From Comamonas composti DSM 21721 (GTDB lineage: Bacteria > Pseudomonadota > Gammaproteobacteria > Burkholderiales > Burkholderiaceae_C): a DNA stretch of 64,000 nt. The translations under genes and the position numbers were made by a program. Below, in pieces: positions 44,593 through 54,565 of the stretch (position 1 is the first letter of the stretch; each line of letters opens with the position of its first letter). The DNA lies in contig NZ_KE386971.1 in assembly GCF_000429845.1 (NCBI RefSeq), positions 124,198-188,197 on the forward strand, given 5' to 3'. Below the pieces are notes generated by a model. It made no database searches. It worked only from the letters and a program-made list of their open reading frames with translations, and had not been told where the DNA came from.

Positions 44593-46974
44593 TTACTCCA
44601 CGCGCGTCACGCTTTGCGGCTTGAAGCCCAGGTCGGCAGCCTTGCCCTTGCGCCCGCGCACTCCGCGCGCATTGTTGAGACTGCGAATTTCCAGGGTTTC
44701 GCTGCGCGCCTTGCCGCCGCGCCCCAGGCCGTCCAGGCGGATGCTGCGCGTATAGGCGGCCGCACCGGCCAGGCTGTCCTTGTCTTCGAGGCCCAGCAGC
44801 ATCAGGCCGCGCCCGCCCTTGGGCATGGCCTTGAGCTCGGCGATCTCGAACGTGAGAATGCGCCCGCCCACGGAAGCGCAAACCACATGCGTGGCCGCCA
44901 GCAAAAGGCCGGCGCCCTGCTCCCCGTCCTGGGGCTCGGCACGCGCCCCCATGGGCACGCCCAGAACCACCGAGGGCGCGCAAGGCGTCTCGGCTTCCCC
45001 CAGGCTGATGAAGGCCTTGCCGGCCTTCTGGCGCGAGACCATGTCGCCCACCTGGGCCAGAAAGCCATAGCCGCCCGAGCCCGAAAGCAGCAGCTGCGTG
45101 CTCTCGGCGCCTGCGAAGTAGTAGAGGATCTGCGTGCCGGCTTCGAGCTCGATCAAGGTGGTCACGGGCTGGCCGTCGCCGCGCCCTCCGGGCAGCTGGG
45201 ACACGGGCACCGAGTACACGCGGCCGTTGCTGCCGAAGGCCAGCAGCTGGTCCACGGTGCGGCATTCGAAGATGCCGTGCAGGCTGTCGCCGGCCTTGAA
45301 GCTCAGCGTGGCCGCATCCACGCCATGGCCCTGGCGCGTGCGCACCCAACCCTTGTCGGAGATGATGACCGTGGCGGGCTCGTCCACCACCCTGACCTCG
45401 GCCACGACCTTTTTCTCCTCCTGGATCAGCGTGCGGCGCGCATCGGCAAACTGCTTGGCATCGGCCTCGATCTCCTTGCAGATCAGGCGGCGCAGCGCGC
45501 TGTCGCTGCCCAGAATGTCTTCGAGCCTGGCCTGCTCGGTGCGCAACTCCTTGAGCTCCTGCTCGATCTTGATGGCCTCCAGGCGCGCCAGCTGGCGCAG
45601 GCGGATTTCCAGAATGTCCTCGGCCTGGCGCTCGGACAGCTTGAAGGCATCGATCAGCGCCTGCTTGGGCTCATCGCTGGCGCGGATGATGGCGATCACC
45701 TTGTCGATATTGAGCAGCACGGCCTGGCGGCCTTCGAGGATGTGGATGCGGTCCAACACCTTCTCCAGCCTGTGCTGGCTGCGGCGCGTGACCGTGGTCT
45801 GACGAAACGCTATCCACTCCTCCAGCATCTGGCGCAGGCTTTTCTGCACGGGCCGACCATCAAGGCCGATCATGGTCAGGTTGATGGAGCTCGACGACTC
45901 CAGGCTGGTGCGGGCCAGCAGCGCCGTGATCAGCTCCTGCTGCGGCACCTTGCCGGTCTTGGGCTCGAAGACCAGGCGCACGGGCGCATCCTTGCTGGAC
46001 TCGTCGCGCACGCCGTCGAGCACGGCCAGCATGCTGGCCTTGAGCTGGGTCTGCTCCTGGCTCAGCGCCTTCTTGCCGGTCTTGACCTTGGGATTGGTGA
46101 TGTCCTCGATTTCCTCGAGCACCTTCTGCGCCGAGACGCCGGGCGGCAGCTCGGTGACCACCATCTGCCACTGGCCACGCGCGAGCTCCTCCATTTTCCA
46201 GCGCGCACGCAGCTTGAGGCTGCCGCGGCCCGTGCGGTAGGCATCGCGGATGTCCGAGCTGCTGCTGATGATCTGGCCGCCGCCCGGATAGTCGGGGCCG
46301 GGAATCAGCGCGAACAAGTCCTCGTCCGAGAGCTGGGGCTTCTTGATCAGCGCCAGGCAGGCATCGGCCACTTCGCGCAGATTGTGGCTGGGGATTTCCG
46401 TGGCTAGGCCCACGGCAATGCCGCTGGCGCCGTTGAGCAGCGAAAACGGCAGGCGCGCCGGCAACTGCTGGGGCTCGGAGGTCGAGCCGTCGTAGTTGGG
46501 CACGAAGTCCACCGTGCCCATGTCGATCTCGTCGAGCAGCAGACTGGTGATCCTGGACAGCCGCGCCTCGGTGTAGCGCATGGCCGCTGCGCCGTCACCG
46601 TCACGGCTGCCGAAGTTGCCCTGGCCATCGACCAGCGGGTAGCGCTGGTTGAAGTCCTGGGCCATGCGCACCAGCGCGTCATAGGCCGACTGGTCGCCAT
46701 GGGGGTGGAAGCGCCCCAGCACATCGCCGACCACGCGCGCGCTCTTCACGGGCTTGGCCGCCTGGTTGCGGCTGGGTCCGCCATAGCTGAGGCCCATGCG
46801 GTCCATCGCATAGAGAATGCGCCGCTGCACGGGCTTGAGCCCGTCGCTGACATCGGGCAGGGCCCGGCCCTTGACCACCGACAGCGCATATTCCAGATAG
46901 GCGCGTTGCGCGTACTGACCCAGATCCAGGGCATCGCCCGTTGATGCCAACTCCAGCGTGGTTTGATCGCTCAT
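44593..46974 (-). CDS. parC: DNA topoisomerase IV subunit A
   Basis: With ParE it unlinks replicated chromosomes. The 793-residue protein has [38 protein letters not shown], and the DNA-cleaving Tyr134 in [11 protein letters not shown]. Below it are [12 protein letters not shown] and the C-terminal beta-propeller part with degenerate blades typical of ParC rather than GyrA's GQRRQG form. In the quinolone region, the E. coli Ser80 position is Gln95 and Glu84 is Asp99. It follows the lytic transglycosylase gene by 35 bp on the minus strand. Confidence 0.96.
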   Translation of the reverse strand: MSDQTTLELASTGDALDLGQYAQRAYLEYALSVVKGRALPDVSDGLKPVQRRILYAMDRMGLSYGGPSRNQAAKPVKSARVVGDVLGRFHPHGDQSAYDALVRMAQDFNQRYPLVDGQGNFGSRDGDGAAAMRYTEARLSRITSLLLDEIDMGTVDFVPNYDGSTSEPQQLPARLPFSLLNGASGIAVGLATEIPSHNLREVADACLALIKKPQLSDEDLFALIPGPDYPGGGQIISSSSDIRDAYRTGRGSLKLRARWKMEELARGQWQMVVTELPPGVSAQKVLEEIEDITNPKVKTGKKALSQEQTQLKASMLAVLDGVRDESSKDAPVRLVFEPKTGKVPQQELITALLARTSLESSSSINLTMIGLDGRPVQKSLRQMLEEWIAFRQTTVTRRSQHRLEKVLDRIHILEGRQAVLLNIDKVIAIIRASDEPKQALIDAFKLSERQAEDILEIRLRQLARLEAIKIEQELKELRTEQARLEDILGSDSALRRLICKEIEADAKQFADARRTLIQEEKKVVAEVRVVDEPATVIISDKGWVRTRQGHGVDAATLSFKAGDSLHGIFECRTVDQLLAFGSNGRVYSVPVSQLPGGRGDGQPVTTLIELEAGTQILYYFAGAESTQLLLSGSGGYGFLAQVGDMVSRQKAGKAFISLGEAETPCAPSVVLGVPMGARAEPQDGEQGAGLLLAATHVVCASVGGRILTFEIAELKAMPKGGRGLMLLGLEDKDSLAGAAAYTRSIRLDGLGRGGKARSETLEIRSLNNARGVRGRKGKAADLGFKPQSVTRVE

Positions 46975-47009
46975 AAAAACCTGATCTCAAAAAATACGGT
47001 GAATACGGC

Positions 47010-47840
47010 TCAGTGCAGCAGCGCAGCGCCGTCAGGCGGCGCGGCCCGCAGCGTCATGCGCAGGCGCCCTCCAGATGCGGCCTTCGTCACCGCCCTGGCA
47101 TTCAGGCCGCCGGCCTGCAACTGCTCATAAATCCCCAGCACGGCCTTCACATAGTTGCGAGTTTCCCGAAACGGGGGAATGGCCTGGCCCGCACGCTGCA
47201 CCGCGCCTTCTCCGGCGTTGTAGGCCGCCAGCACCAGGTCCAGCCGGTCCGGGAACAGACCTATCAAATAGTTCAGATAGCGTGCCCCTGCGGACACGTT
47301 GACGCCGGGATCGGCCAGTTGCTGCTCCAGGCTGCGCTGCTGGCTTGCAGCCACGCCAAAGCGCTGGGCCGTGGCCGGCATGAGCTGCATCAGGCCGACC
47401 GCGCCCCTGGGCGAGACGGCCTGGGCATCGAAGCCCGACTCCACGGCGATCACGGCCTTGAGCAGGTCGTAGTCCACGCCCGTGTTGTCGGCCGCCCTGC
47501 GCAAATGCTCGCGCACGCTTTTGTAGCGCGGCGAGATATCGAAAAAGCTCTGCATGCGCGTGCGCGCCCGAAGCTGCTCGCCGGCATCGTCATCGCGCCC
47601 GGGCTGCAACCCTGGCGCGCTGCTGTCATAGACAGCGCCGCGAAAGTACAGCTTGTAGCGCTCGTCCAGGGCCTCGCCCGCGAAATGCGTGACCCCGGCC
47701 TCGTCCACAAAGGCCCACAGGTCGGCATGGGCCATGCCCATGAGCGCCCAGGTCAAGCCCATGGCAAAACCCAGGCGCTGCAGCAGACGCCGCAAAGCCG
47801 CGCCCGCATGGCCTGTACCTGAAGTCACGCACTGCATCAT
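47010..47840 (-). CDS. Lytic transglycosylase (SLT domain) with N-terminal DUF4124-like segment
   Basis: A 276-residue exported muramidase-like enzyme that cuts peptidoglycan glycan strands. A hydrophobic signal segment ends near GMAHADL. A DUF4124-like stretch (LWAFVDEAGVTHFAGE) precedes the SLT domain with the catalytic Glu in VIAVESGFDAQAVSPRGAVG, LMQLMPATAQRFGV, and VLAAYNAGEGAVQRAG. ATG 47840 is chosen; the frame is open to 47927 through a repeat-rich area. It lies between parE and parC on the same strand, 35 bp before parC. Confidence 0.9.
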   Translation of the reverse strand: MMQCVTSGTGHAGAALRRLLQRLGFAMGLTWALMGMAHADLWAFVDEAGVTHFAGEALDERYKLYFRGAVYDSSAPGLQPGRDDDAGEQLRARTRMQSFFDISPRYKSVREHLRRAADNTGVDYDLLKAVIAVESGFDAQAVSPRGAVGLMQLMPATAQRFGVAASQQRSLEQQLADPGVNVSAGARYLNYLIGLFPDRLDLVLAAYNAGEGAVQRAGQAIPPFRETRNYVKAVLGIYEQLQAGGLNARAVTKAASGGRLRMTLRAAPPDGAALLH

Positions 47841-48029
47841 GCCGGCCAGCCCCTCACCCCAGCCCTCGCCCCAAAGGGGCGAGGGAGCAAGTCCAGGGGC
47901 GCTGCGCACAAAACCGGCGTGGCCCAAAGCAGGGGGCTGCGAGCAAGGGCCGCCCCGCAGCGAGGCTGTCGTCCCCCTCCCGAAGAGAGAGGGGCAAGGC
48001 GCGCAAGCGACTCAGGGGATGCTTCATGT
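47841..48029. repeat. GC-rich low-complexity and hairpin block between parE and the transglycosylase gene
   Basis: It contains CCCTCGCCCC-AAAG-GGGCGAGGG and a second pyrimidine/purine tract (CCCCCTCCCGAAGAGAGAGGGG). I recall similar tails as common intergenic repeats in Comamonadaceae. No gene is seen. Confidence 0.45.
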
Positions 48030-50012
48030 CTATATATCCACCTCGATCGCATCCCCATGCAGCTCCATGAGCTCGCGGCGCGCGGCCGCCTCGCCCTTGC
48101 CCATGAGCTTGGTGACCACCTGCTCGGCGGCCGCAAAGTCCAGGTTCATGAACTGCACGGGCAAAAGACGGCGCGTGTCTGGGTTGAGCGTGGTCTCCCA
48201 CAGTTGCTCGGCATTCATCTCACCCAGGCCCTTGAAGCGGCTGATCTGGCACTTGTCGCGCGCCACACCGTCCTTGGCGCATTTATCCAGAATGCTGCCG
48301 AGCTCGGCCTCGTCCAGCGCATAGATCTTGGCCGCCGGCTTTTTGCCGCGTGCGGGCACGTCCACGCGGAACAGCGGCGGCAGGGCCACATGGATATGGC
48401 CGGCCTCGATGAGCTTGGGGAAGTGGCGGAAAAATAGCGTGAGCAGCAGCACCTGGATATGGGAGCCGTCCACGTCGGCGTCCGAGAGAATGCAGACCTT
48501 GCCGTAGCGCAGGCCCGAGAGGTCGGGCGTATCCTGCGGCCCGTGCGGGTCCACGCCTATGGCCACGGAAATATCGTGGATCTCGTTGTTGGCGAACAGC
48601 CGGTCGCGGTCCACCTCCCAGGTATTAAGCACCTTGCCCCGCAGCGGCAGTATGGCCTGGGTCTCCTTGTCGCGCCCCATCTTGGCGCTGCCGCCAGCCG
48701 AGTCGCCCTCGACCAGAAAAACCTCGTTGAGGCTGATGTCGCGGCTTTCGCAATCGGTGAGCTTGCCCGGCAGCACGGCCACGCCCGAGCCCTTGCGCTT
48801 TTCCACCTTCTGCCCGGCCTTTTGTCGTGTCTGGGCAGCCTTGATCGCGATTTCGGCGAGCTTCTTGCCCCAGTCCACATGCTCGTTGAGCCACAGCTCC
48901 AGCGCCGGGCGAACAAAGCCCGAGACCAGGCGTACGGCATCGCGCGAGTTCAGCCTCTCCTTGATCTGGCCCTGGAACTGCGGGTCCAGCACCTTGGCCG
49001 AGAGCACATAGCTGGCGCGCGCAAACACGTCGTCGGGCATGAGCTTCACGCCCTTGGGGCACAGCGCATGCATCTCGATGAAGGCCTTGACGGCCTGGAA
49101 CAGTCCGTCACGCAGGCCGCTGTCGTGCGTGCCGCCGGCCGTGGTCGGGATCAGGTTCACATAGCTTTCGCGCAGCGGCGCACCGTCTTCGGTGAAGGCC
49201 ACGCACCAGGCCGCGCCTTCGCCTTCGGCAAAGCTGTCATGGTGCTTGTCGGCAAAGCCCTCGCCCTCGAACAGGGGAATCACAGGCTCACCGTGCAGGC
49301 TTTGCTGCAGGTAGTCGCGCAGGCCGCCCTTGAACTGCCAGGTCTGGGTGTCGCGCGTTTTTTCGTTGATCAGACTGACCGAAACGCCGGGCATGAGCAC
49401 GGCCTTGCTGCGCAGCAGATGCACGAGCTCGCCCATGGGCAGCTGGGGTGATTCGAAGTAGCGCGCATCGGGCCAGGCGCGCACGGTCGTGCCCTGCTTG
49501 CGCTCGCCGCTGGCCAGCGGCCGTATCTTCAGGGGCTCGATCACGTCGCCGCCCGAAAACACGATGCTGGCCACCTGACCTTCGCGGTGCACGGCCACTT
49601 CCAGCCGCGTGGCCAGGGCATTCGTGACCGACACGCCAACCCCGTGCAGGCCGCCCGAGAAGCTGTAGGCCCCGCCCTTGCCCTTGTCGAACTTGCCCCC
49701 TGCATGCAGCCGCGTGAACACCAGTTCGACCACGGGCGCGTTTTCCTCGGGGTGCAGGCCGAAGGGAATGCCGCGGCCGTCATCCTCGACGCTGAACGAA
49801 CCATCGCCGTGGATGATGAAGCGGATCTTCTTGCCAAAGCCCGCCAGGGCCTCGTCGGCCGCGTTGTCCACGACCTCTTGCAGAACGTGCAGGGGATTGT
49901 CCGTGCGCGTATACATGCCGGGGCGTTGCTTGACGGGCTCCAGGCCCTTGAGCACGCGGATTGAACCTTCGCCGTAATCGCTGGCGGATGTTTGAGAGGG
50001 TTTAGCTGCCAT
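48030..50012 (-). CDS. parE: DNA topoisomerase IV subunit B
   Basis: The ATPase subunit of topoisomerase IV. The 660-residue protein has the GHKL ATP site VVDNAADEALAGFG, VEDDGRGIPFGLHPEE and GGLHGVGVSVTNAL. The TOPRIM part follows with LPGKLTDCESRD, EVFLVEGDSAGGSAK and LSDADVDGSHI, then QISRFKGLGEMNAEQLWETT. It matches ParE length rather than GyrB, which has an extra insert. ATG 50012 is chosen; an upstream GTG frame reaches 50060. It leads the parE, transglycosylase, parC series. Confidence 0.96.
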   Translation of the reverse strand: MAAKPSQTSASDYGEGSIRVLKGLEPVKQRPGMYTRTDNPLHVLQEVVDNAADEALAGFGKKIRFIIHGDGSFSVEDDGRGIPFGLHPEENAPVVELVFTRLHAGGKFDKGKGGAYSFSGGLHGVGVSVTNALATRLEVAVHREGQVASIVFSGGDVIEPLKIRPLASGERKQGTTVRAWPDARYFESPQLPMGELVHLLRSKAVLMPGVSVSLINEKTRDTQTWQFKGGLRDYLQQSLHGEPVIPLFEGEGFADKHHDSFAEGEGAAWCVAFTEDGAPLRESYVNLIPTTAGGTHDSGLRDGLFQAVKAFIEMHALCPKGVKLMPDDVFARASYVLSAKVLDPQFQGQIKERLNSRDAVRLVSGFVRPALELWLNEHVDWGKKLAEIAIKAAQTRQKAGQKVEKRKGSGVAVLPGKLTDCESRDISLNEVFLVEGDSAGGSAKMGRDKETQAILPLRGKVLNTWEVDRDRLFANNEIHDISVAIGVDPHGPQDTPDLSGLRYGKVCILSDADVDGSHIQVLLLTLFFRHFPKLIEAGHIHVALPPLFRVDVPARGKKPAAKIYALDEAELGSILDKCAKDGVARDKCQISRFKGLGEMNAEQLWETTLNPDTRRLLPVQFMNLDFAAAEQVVTKLMGKGEAAARRELMELHGDAIEVDI

Positions 50013-50151
50013 GGGGGCGGATTGTAGTGTGCTGCTCAAGAGAACGCTGGATACATTCACAGTTGTTGAGCATTAAAACAGAGCTTGCTGCCAACCCGCG
50101 CAAACGCCAAGCCGGCACACGCATTTTGCAAAGTTTCGCTACAGTGCCGCC

Positions 50152-51375
50152 ATGCAAGAAAACCGCCAAGCCATGTCCATGACGCAAATACTGCTGTGCG
50201 GAGGCGCAGTCGTCACGCTGTCCATGGGAATACGCCACGGCTTTGGTCTGTGGCTGCAGCCGATGACCCAGGAGATGGGCTGGACGCGGGAATCGTTTGC
50301 GCTGGCCATTGCCATACAAAACCTGTCCTGGGGCGTGATCGGCATTTTCGGCGGCATGCTGGCAGATCGCTTTGGCGCCTTCCGCGTGCTGATCGCAGGC
50401 GCCCTGCTCTATGCTCTGGGCCTGGCCGGCATGGCCTTGTCGCCCACCACCACCTGGTTTGCGCTGACAGCCGGCCTGCTCATAGGCGCGGCCCAGGCCG
50501 GCACCACCTATGCGGTGATCTATGGCGTGCTGGGCCGGCAGATTCCTGCGGCAAGGCGCAGCTGGGCCATGGGCGTGACGGCCGCGGCCGGCTCCTTTGG
50601 CCAGTTTTTCATGATGCCCGTGGAAGGCTCGCTCATCGCCCAGTTGGGCTGGTCCAACGCCCTGCTCGTGCTTGCGGTCTGCATTCTGCTCATCATCCCG
50701 CTGGCCTTTGGCCTGCGCGAACCCGGCTTCTCCCAGGGCGCAGCAGCACCTGCACGCGGTCAGAGCGTGGCCGAGGCGCTGCGCGAGGCCTTGCGCAACC
50801 CCAGCTTTTTGCTGCTCACGGGCGGCTACTTCGTCTGCGGCTTTCAGGTCATGTTCATAGGCGTGCACATGCCCAGCTATCTCAAGGACCATGCGCTGGC
50901 GCCGCAAGTGGCCAGCATTGCGCTGGCCCTGGTGGGCCTGTTCAACATCGGCGGCACCTATGTGGCCGGCATGCTGGGCCAGCGCATGCCCAAGCGCTAT
51001 CTTCTGTCCACGATCTACATCGCACGCTCGGTGGTCACGGTGATTTTTCTGCTCACCCCGCTGTCGCCATGGTCGGTCTATATCTTCTCGGCTGCCATGG
51101 GCGTGCTGTGGCTGTCCACCGTGCCCCTGACGAATGCCACCGTAGCCCAGATCTTCGGGGTCCAGCACTTGTCCATGCTCGGCGGCATGGTGTTCTTCAG
51201 CCACCAGTTGGGCAGCTTTCTCGGTGTCTGGCTAGGCGGCTATCTCTACGATCACACGGGCAGCTATGACGTGACCTGGTATCTGTCGGTTGCCCTCGGG
51301 GTCTTCGCAGCCCTGGTCAACCTGCCTGTGCGCGAAACCCCCGTGACCCGCCCCGGCCTGCCCCAGGCCGCCTGA
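50152..51375 (+). CDS. MFS transporter (monocarboxylate/oxalate-formate-like)
   Basis: A 407-residue, 12-helix transporter. GIRHGFGLWLQPMTQEMGWTRESFALAIAIQ at the start, FGGMLADRFGAFRVL, and QAGTTYAVIYGVLGRQIP fit the MFS branch that includes OxlT-like and monocarboxylate carriers. A central cytoplasmic loop (SVAEALREALRNPSF) precedes helix 7, GYFVCGFQVMFIGVHMPSYL. The substrate is not predictable. Divergent from parE by 139 bp. The small membrane peptide gene starts 7 bp after its stop. Confidence 0.88.
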   Translation: MQENRQAMSMTQILLCGGAVVTLSMGIRHGFGLWLQPMTQEMGWTRESFALAIAIQNLSWGVIGIFGGMLADRFGAFRVLIAGALLYALGLAGMALSPTTTWFALTAGLLIGAAQAGTTYAVIYGVLGRQIPAARRSWAMGVTAAAGSFGQFFMMPVEGSLIAQLGWSNALLVLAVCILLIIPLAFGLREPGFSQGAAAPARGQSVAEALREALRNPSFLLLTGGYFVCGFQVMFIGVHMPSYLKDHALAPQVASIALALVGLFNIGGTYVAGMLGQRMPKRYLLSTIYIARSVVTVIFLLTPLSPWSVYIFSAAMGVLWLSTVPLTNATVAQIFGVQHLSMLGGMVFFSHQLGSFLGVWLGGYLYDHTGSYDVTWYLSVALGVFAALVNLPVRETPVTRPGLPQAA

Positions 51376-51382
51376 GCTACCT

Positions 51383-51535
51383 ATGCCTGCCCCACAAGCC
51401 AACGCCCTCATGCGCCGCCTGCTGCGCCTCACGGCCTGGCTGGGCCTGGCCCTGATACTGGGCCTGGTGTTCATGCTTTATCTTCGGCCGGACTTTGTTC
51501 TCGGCATGGCGGATCAGCTTTGGGCCTGTTTCTAG
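51383..51535 (+). CDS. 50-residue single-helix membrane peptide
   Basis: An open frame of 50 codons starting ATG 51383 and ending TAG 51533-51535, seven bases after the MFS gene. The product begins MPAPQANALMRRLLRL, has one hydrophobic helix (LTAWLGLALILGLVFMLYL), then RPDFVLGMADQLWACF. The basic residues before the helix would place the N-terminus inside. It overlaps no other good frame in its first half, and it may be coupled to the methyltransferase gene. Function unknown; it could be chance, but the composition is strongly membrane-like. Confidence 0.6.
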   Translation: MPAPQANALMRRLLRLTAWLGLALILGLVFMLYLRPDFVLGMADQLWACF

Positions 51536-51576
51536 CCGACGGCCTGCATCGCCTGACCTTTTCTTGCACGTTTTTC

Positions 51577-52131
51577 ATGCTCAAGACAACCCCACCCTCT
51601 TCCTGGATTCAACGCTGGGCCCATCTGCTGACACCACAAGGCAGCGTGCTTGACCTGGCCTGCGGCCATGGCCGCCACCTGCGCTGGCTGCAGGCTCTGG
51701 GCCACCAGGTCACGGGCGTGGACCGCGATGCCCAGGCCCTGCAGGAGCTGCACGCCCTGGGTGAAGTCCTGTGTGCCGACATAGAGAACGGCCCCTGGCC
51801 CTTGCCGGGCAGGCAGTTCGACGCTGTAGTGGTCACAAACTATCTCTGGCGACCTCTGTGGCCGCAGATCCTGGCCAGCGTTGCACCGGGTGGAGTTCTG
51901 CTCTATGAGACTTTTGCCCAGGGCAACGAGGCCTATGGCAAGCCTTCCCGCCCGGACTTCCTGCTCGCCCCGGGCGAGCTGCTGCAGGTGTTCTCAGACT
52001 GGAATATTGCGGCCTATGAGCACGGCTTGCTGCATGCGCCGGAACGCGTGGTGCAGCGCATTGCCGTGGTCCGCCCGGGCTCCGTGAACGCCGCCCAAGT
52101 GGCAGCCCTCGCCCCCAAAACTCCGATATGA
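51577..52131 (+). CDS. Class I SAM-dependent methyltransferase
   Basis: A 184-residue enzyme with motif I VLDLACGHGRHLRWLQALG (SAM-binding), acidic Asp in VTGVDRDAQAL, motif III-like CADIENGPWPLPGRQFDAVV, and LASVAPGGVLLYETFAQG as the post-I strand. It resembles the tellurite resistance (TehB)-type or UbiE-like small methyltransferases. ATG 51577 gives MLKTTPPSS; a TTG at 51520 gives a 19-residue extension. It precedes dapA; the substrate is unknown. Confidence 0.82.
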   Translation: MLKTTPPSSWIQRWAHLLTPQGSVLDLACGHGRHLRWLQALGHQVTGVDRDAQALQELHALGEVLCADIENGPWPLPGRQFDAVVVTNYLWRPLWPQILASVAPGGVLLYETFAQGNEAYGKPSRPDFLLAPGELLQVFSDWNIAAYEHGLLHAPERVVQRIAVVRPGSVNAAQVAALAPKTPI

Positions 52132-52288
52132 GCATCGCCGGCAATTGCACTTAAAATCGCCCTTTTGCCTTTCGCGCTTGCCGACCTGCAGGCAAGAACG
52201 CCGGGTGCCGGCACAGCCGCCGGCAAACCGCACAGGCTTTACAGGAGCCTGTTTGTAGAATGGACTTTTCCCGTTTCAGATTGCGGAC

Positions 52289-53185
52289 ATGACATCACCC
52301 TCCGTCGCTCTTACCGGCAGCATTGTTGCCCTTATCACACCCATGCACGAGGACGGTAGCGTTGACTACCCGTCTCTGAGAAAACTCATCGATTGGCATA
52401 TCGCCGAGGGCACGGATTGCATAGGCGTTGTCGGCACGACCGGAGAATCCCCCACCGTCAACGTGGAGGAGCACTGCGAAATCATTCGCGTGTCCGTGGA
52501 ACAGGCTGCAGGACGCGTGCCCGTAATGGCCGGCTGCGGCGCCAACAGCACGCATGAGGCCATCGAGCTTGCCAAGTACGCCAAGAAGGTCGGCGCCAAC
52601 AGCCAGCTGCAGGTCGTGCCCTACTACAACAAGCCCACGCAAGAGGGCCAGTACCAGCACTTCAAGGCCATTGCCGAAGCCGTGGGCGACCTGCCCGTGA
52701 TCCTCTACAACGTCCCCGGCCGCTCCGTGGCCGATATGCAGCACGACACCGTGCTGCGCCTGGCCCAGGTGCCCGGCATCGTGGGCATCAAGGAGGCCAC
52801 GGGCAATATAGAGCGTGCCCAATGGCTGATACGCGATGTTCCCCAGGGCTTTGGCGTGTACTCGGGCGACGACCCGACGGCCGTGGCCCTCATGCTGTGC
52901 GGCGGCCATGGCAACATCAGCGTCACGGCCAACATCGCTCCGCGTCTCATGAGCGAGCTTTGCAAGGCAGCGCTGGCCGGCGATGTGCGCCGCGCGATGG
53001 AGATTCAGCTGCGTCTCCTGCCCGTGCACAAAAATCTCTTCATCGAAGCCAACCCCATTCCGGTGAAATGGGCTGCAGCCCGCATGGGCCTGTGCGGCCC
53101 TGCCATGCGCCTGCCCATGACACCGCTGAGCAAGAATCTGGAAGCCACGGTGGAAGCCGCACTGAATGCAAGCGGCCTGCTCTGA
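52289..53185 (+). CDS. dapA: 4-hydroxy-tetrahydrodipicolinate synthase
   Basis: First enzyme of lysine/diaminopimelate synthesis, condensing pyruvate with aspartate semialdehyde. The 298-residue protein has [13 protein letters not shown] (Thr50-Thr51), [12 protein letters not shown], the catalytic Tyr140 in ILYNVPGRS, and the Schiff-base Lys168 in [11 protein letters not shown]. Length matches DapA. bamC follows 42 bp later on the same strand, the conserved dapA-bamC order. No lysine riboswitch is seen in the leader. Confidence 0.96.
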   Translation: MTSPSVALTGSIVALITPMHEDGSVDYPSLRKLIDWHIAEGTDCIGVVGTTGESPTVNVEEHCEIIRVSVEQAAGRVPVMAGCGANSTHEAIELAKYAKKVGANSQLQVVPYYNKPTQEGQYQHFKAIAEAVGDLPVILYNVPGRSVADMQHDTVLRLAQVPGIVGIKEATGNIERAQWLIRDVPQGFGVYSGDDPTAVALMLCGGHGNISVTANIAPRLMSELCKAALAGDVRRAMEIQLRLLPVHKNLFIEANPIPVKWAAARMGLCGPAMRLPMTPLSKNLEATVEAALNASGLL

Positions 53186-53227
53186 ACACAGCCACCAGCC
53201 CTACCGAACCAACGCAAGGATATTCGC

Positions 53228-54337
53228 GTGAAACAGCCCATCGCAAGACTGAGCCTGCTGAGCCTGGCCATAGGCCTGTCGGCCTGTACCACCACGTTTG
53301 AAGAAAGCAAGATCGACTACAAGAGCGCAGGCAAGAATCAGGCGCCCTCGCTGGAGGTGCCGCCGGATCTGACCCAGCTGACCAACGACTCCCGCTATGC
53401 CGTGCCTGGCGGCGTGGTCTCGGCCGCTGCACTGGAAGCCGGCGCCAAGAACCAAAAGCCCGACGAAGGCCAGACCGCAGCCGCCAGCGTGGGCGATGTG
53501 CGCATTGAGCGCAGCGGCGAGCAGCGCTGGCTGGTCGTCAAGCGCCCGGCCGACAAGCTCTGGGAGCCCGTACGCGACTTCTGGCTCGAAAACGGCTTCA
53601 TCTTCACCACCGAAGACCGCCAGCTCGGCATCCTGGAGACCGACTGGGCCGAAAACCGCGCCAAACTGCCTCAGGACGTGATCCGCAAGACCCTGGGCAA
53701 GGTGTTCGATTCGCTGTACTCGACCAGCGAGCGCGATCGCTTCCGCACCCGCATGGAGCGCGGCACCGATGGCACGACCGAGATCTACATCACGCATCGC
53801 GGCATGCAGGAGGTCTATACCAACAGCAACAAGGACCAGACCATCTGGCAGCCGCGTGCCGTGGACCCCGAGCTGGAAACCGAGTTCCTGCGCCGTCTCA
53901 TGGTCAAGCTGGGTGTCAGCCAGGAGCAGGCCCAGGCCATTACCCAGGCAGCGGCCACGACTGCTGCAGCCGGCGTGCGCATGACCAGCGGCGTAGACAA
54001 CCAGCCCGTGCTGGAGATCGACGAAAGCTTTGACCGCGCCTGGCGTCGTGTGGGCCTGGCCCTGGACCGCACAGGGTTTACCGTGGAAGACCGCGACCGC
54101 AGCCGCGGCATCTACTACGTGCGCTACGTGGCGCCCGATGCCAAGGCAGAGTCCAAGGGCTTTTTCGGCAAGCTGTTCAGCAGCAAGCCCGATGCGGCCC
54201 CTCCGGTCAAATACCAGATCCAGGTGCGCGAGCAAGGCCAGCAATCCATGGTCACGGTGCTCAATGCCCAGGGCCAGCCCGAGACCTCGAACAATGCCCA
54301 GCGCATTATTCGCGTGATCACCGACGACCTCAAATAA
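53228..54337 (+). CDS. bamC: Outer membrane assembly lipoprotein BamC
   Basis: A component of the BAM complex that inserts beta-barrels. The 369-residue protein starts with GTG 53228 six bases after AAGGATATTC. The lipobox is IGLSACTTT (Cys at about 20). It has the N-terminal PSLEVPPDLTQL segment that binds BamD, then two helix-grip domains (RWLVVKRPADKLWEPVRDFW and VLEIDESFDRAWRRVGLALD). The linkage to dapA is diagnostic. A strong terminator follows. Confidence 0.93.
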   Translation: MKQPIARLSLLSLAIGLSACTTTFEESKIDYKSAGKNQAPSLEVPPDLTQLTNDSRYAVPGGVVSAAALEAGAKNQKPDEGQTAAASVGDVRIERSGEQRWLVVKRPADKLWEPVRDFWLENGFIFTTEDRQLGILETDWAENRAKLPQDVIRKTLGKVFDSLYSTSERDRFRTRMERGTDGTTEIYITHRGMQEVYTNSNKDQTIWQPRAVDPELETEFLRRLMVKLGVSQEQAQAITQAAATTAAAGVRMTSGVDNQPVLEIDESFDRAWRRVGLALDRTGFTVEDRDRSRGIYYVRYVAPDAKAESKGFFGKLFSSKPDAAPPVKYQIQVREQGQQSMVTVLNAQGQPETSNNAQRIIRVITDDLK

Positions 54338-54370
54338 ACAGACGCTCCAGCCAAGGAGCGCATTGCCTGG

Positions 54371-54400
54371 AAACGGCCGCCTGCGAGCGGCCGTTTTTGT
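54371..54400 (+). terminator. Terminator of dapA-bamC
   Basis: AACGGCCGC and GCGGCCGTT form a 9-bp stem around a 6-nt loop, followed by TTTTTGTT. It lies 34 bp after the bamC stop. Confidence 0.9.
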
Positions 54401-54410
54401 TATTGTCACG

Positions 54411-54428
54411 GAGCATGTTCACGCTCTC
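54411..54428. repeat. Family B repeat end, short copy
   Basis: GAGCATGTTCACGCTCTC resembles the family B end AGAACGTGTTCACGATCT with four to five differences. It sits between two terminators. Confidence 0.4.
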
Positions 54429-54491
54429 GGGCCGTTATCTCAACAGGCGGCCTGGCAAGCCATCTGAGCGGCCTTGCTTCCGAAGAAACGG

Positions 54492-54533
54492 CCAATAAAA
54501 AACCCGCAGCCTCTGGCGCGGGTTTTTTATTGG
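54492..54533. terminator. Terminator of the Ala-rich lipoprotein gene
   Basis: A perfect 16-bp stem, CCAATAAAAAACCCGC with GCGGGTTTTTTATTGG, around a 10-nt loop. It carries T-runs on both strands and lies 32 bp past the lipoprotein stop. Confidence 0.92.
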
Positions 54534-54565
54534 CCCCGGACAGGTCCGGGGTCAGGGCTTGCCAA

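Noticed and set aside
52132-52288. Possible lysine riboswitch before dapA
   Set aside because: Only short inverted repeats (such as ACAGGCT with AGCCTGT) are present; the lysine aptamer core is absent and the leader is too short.
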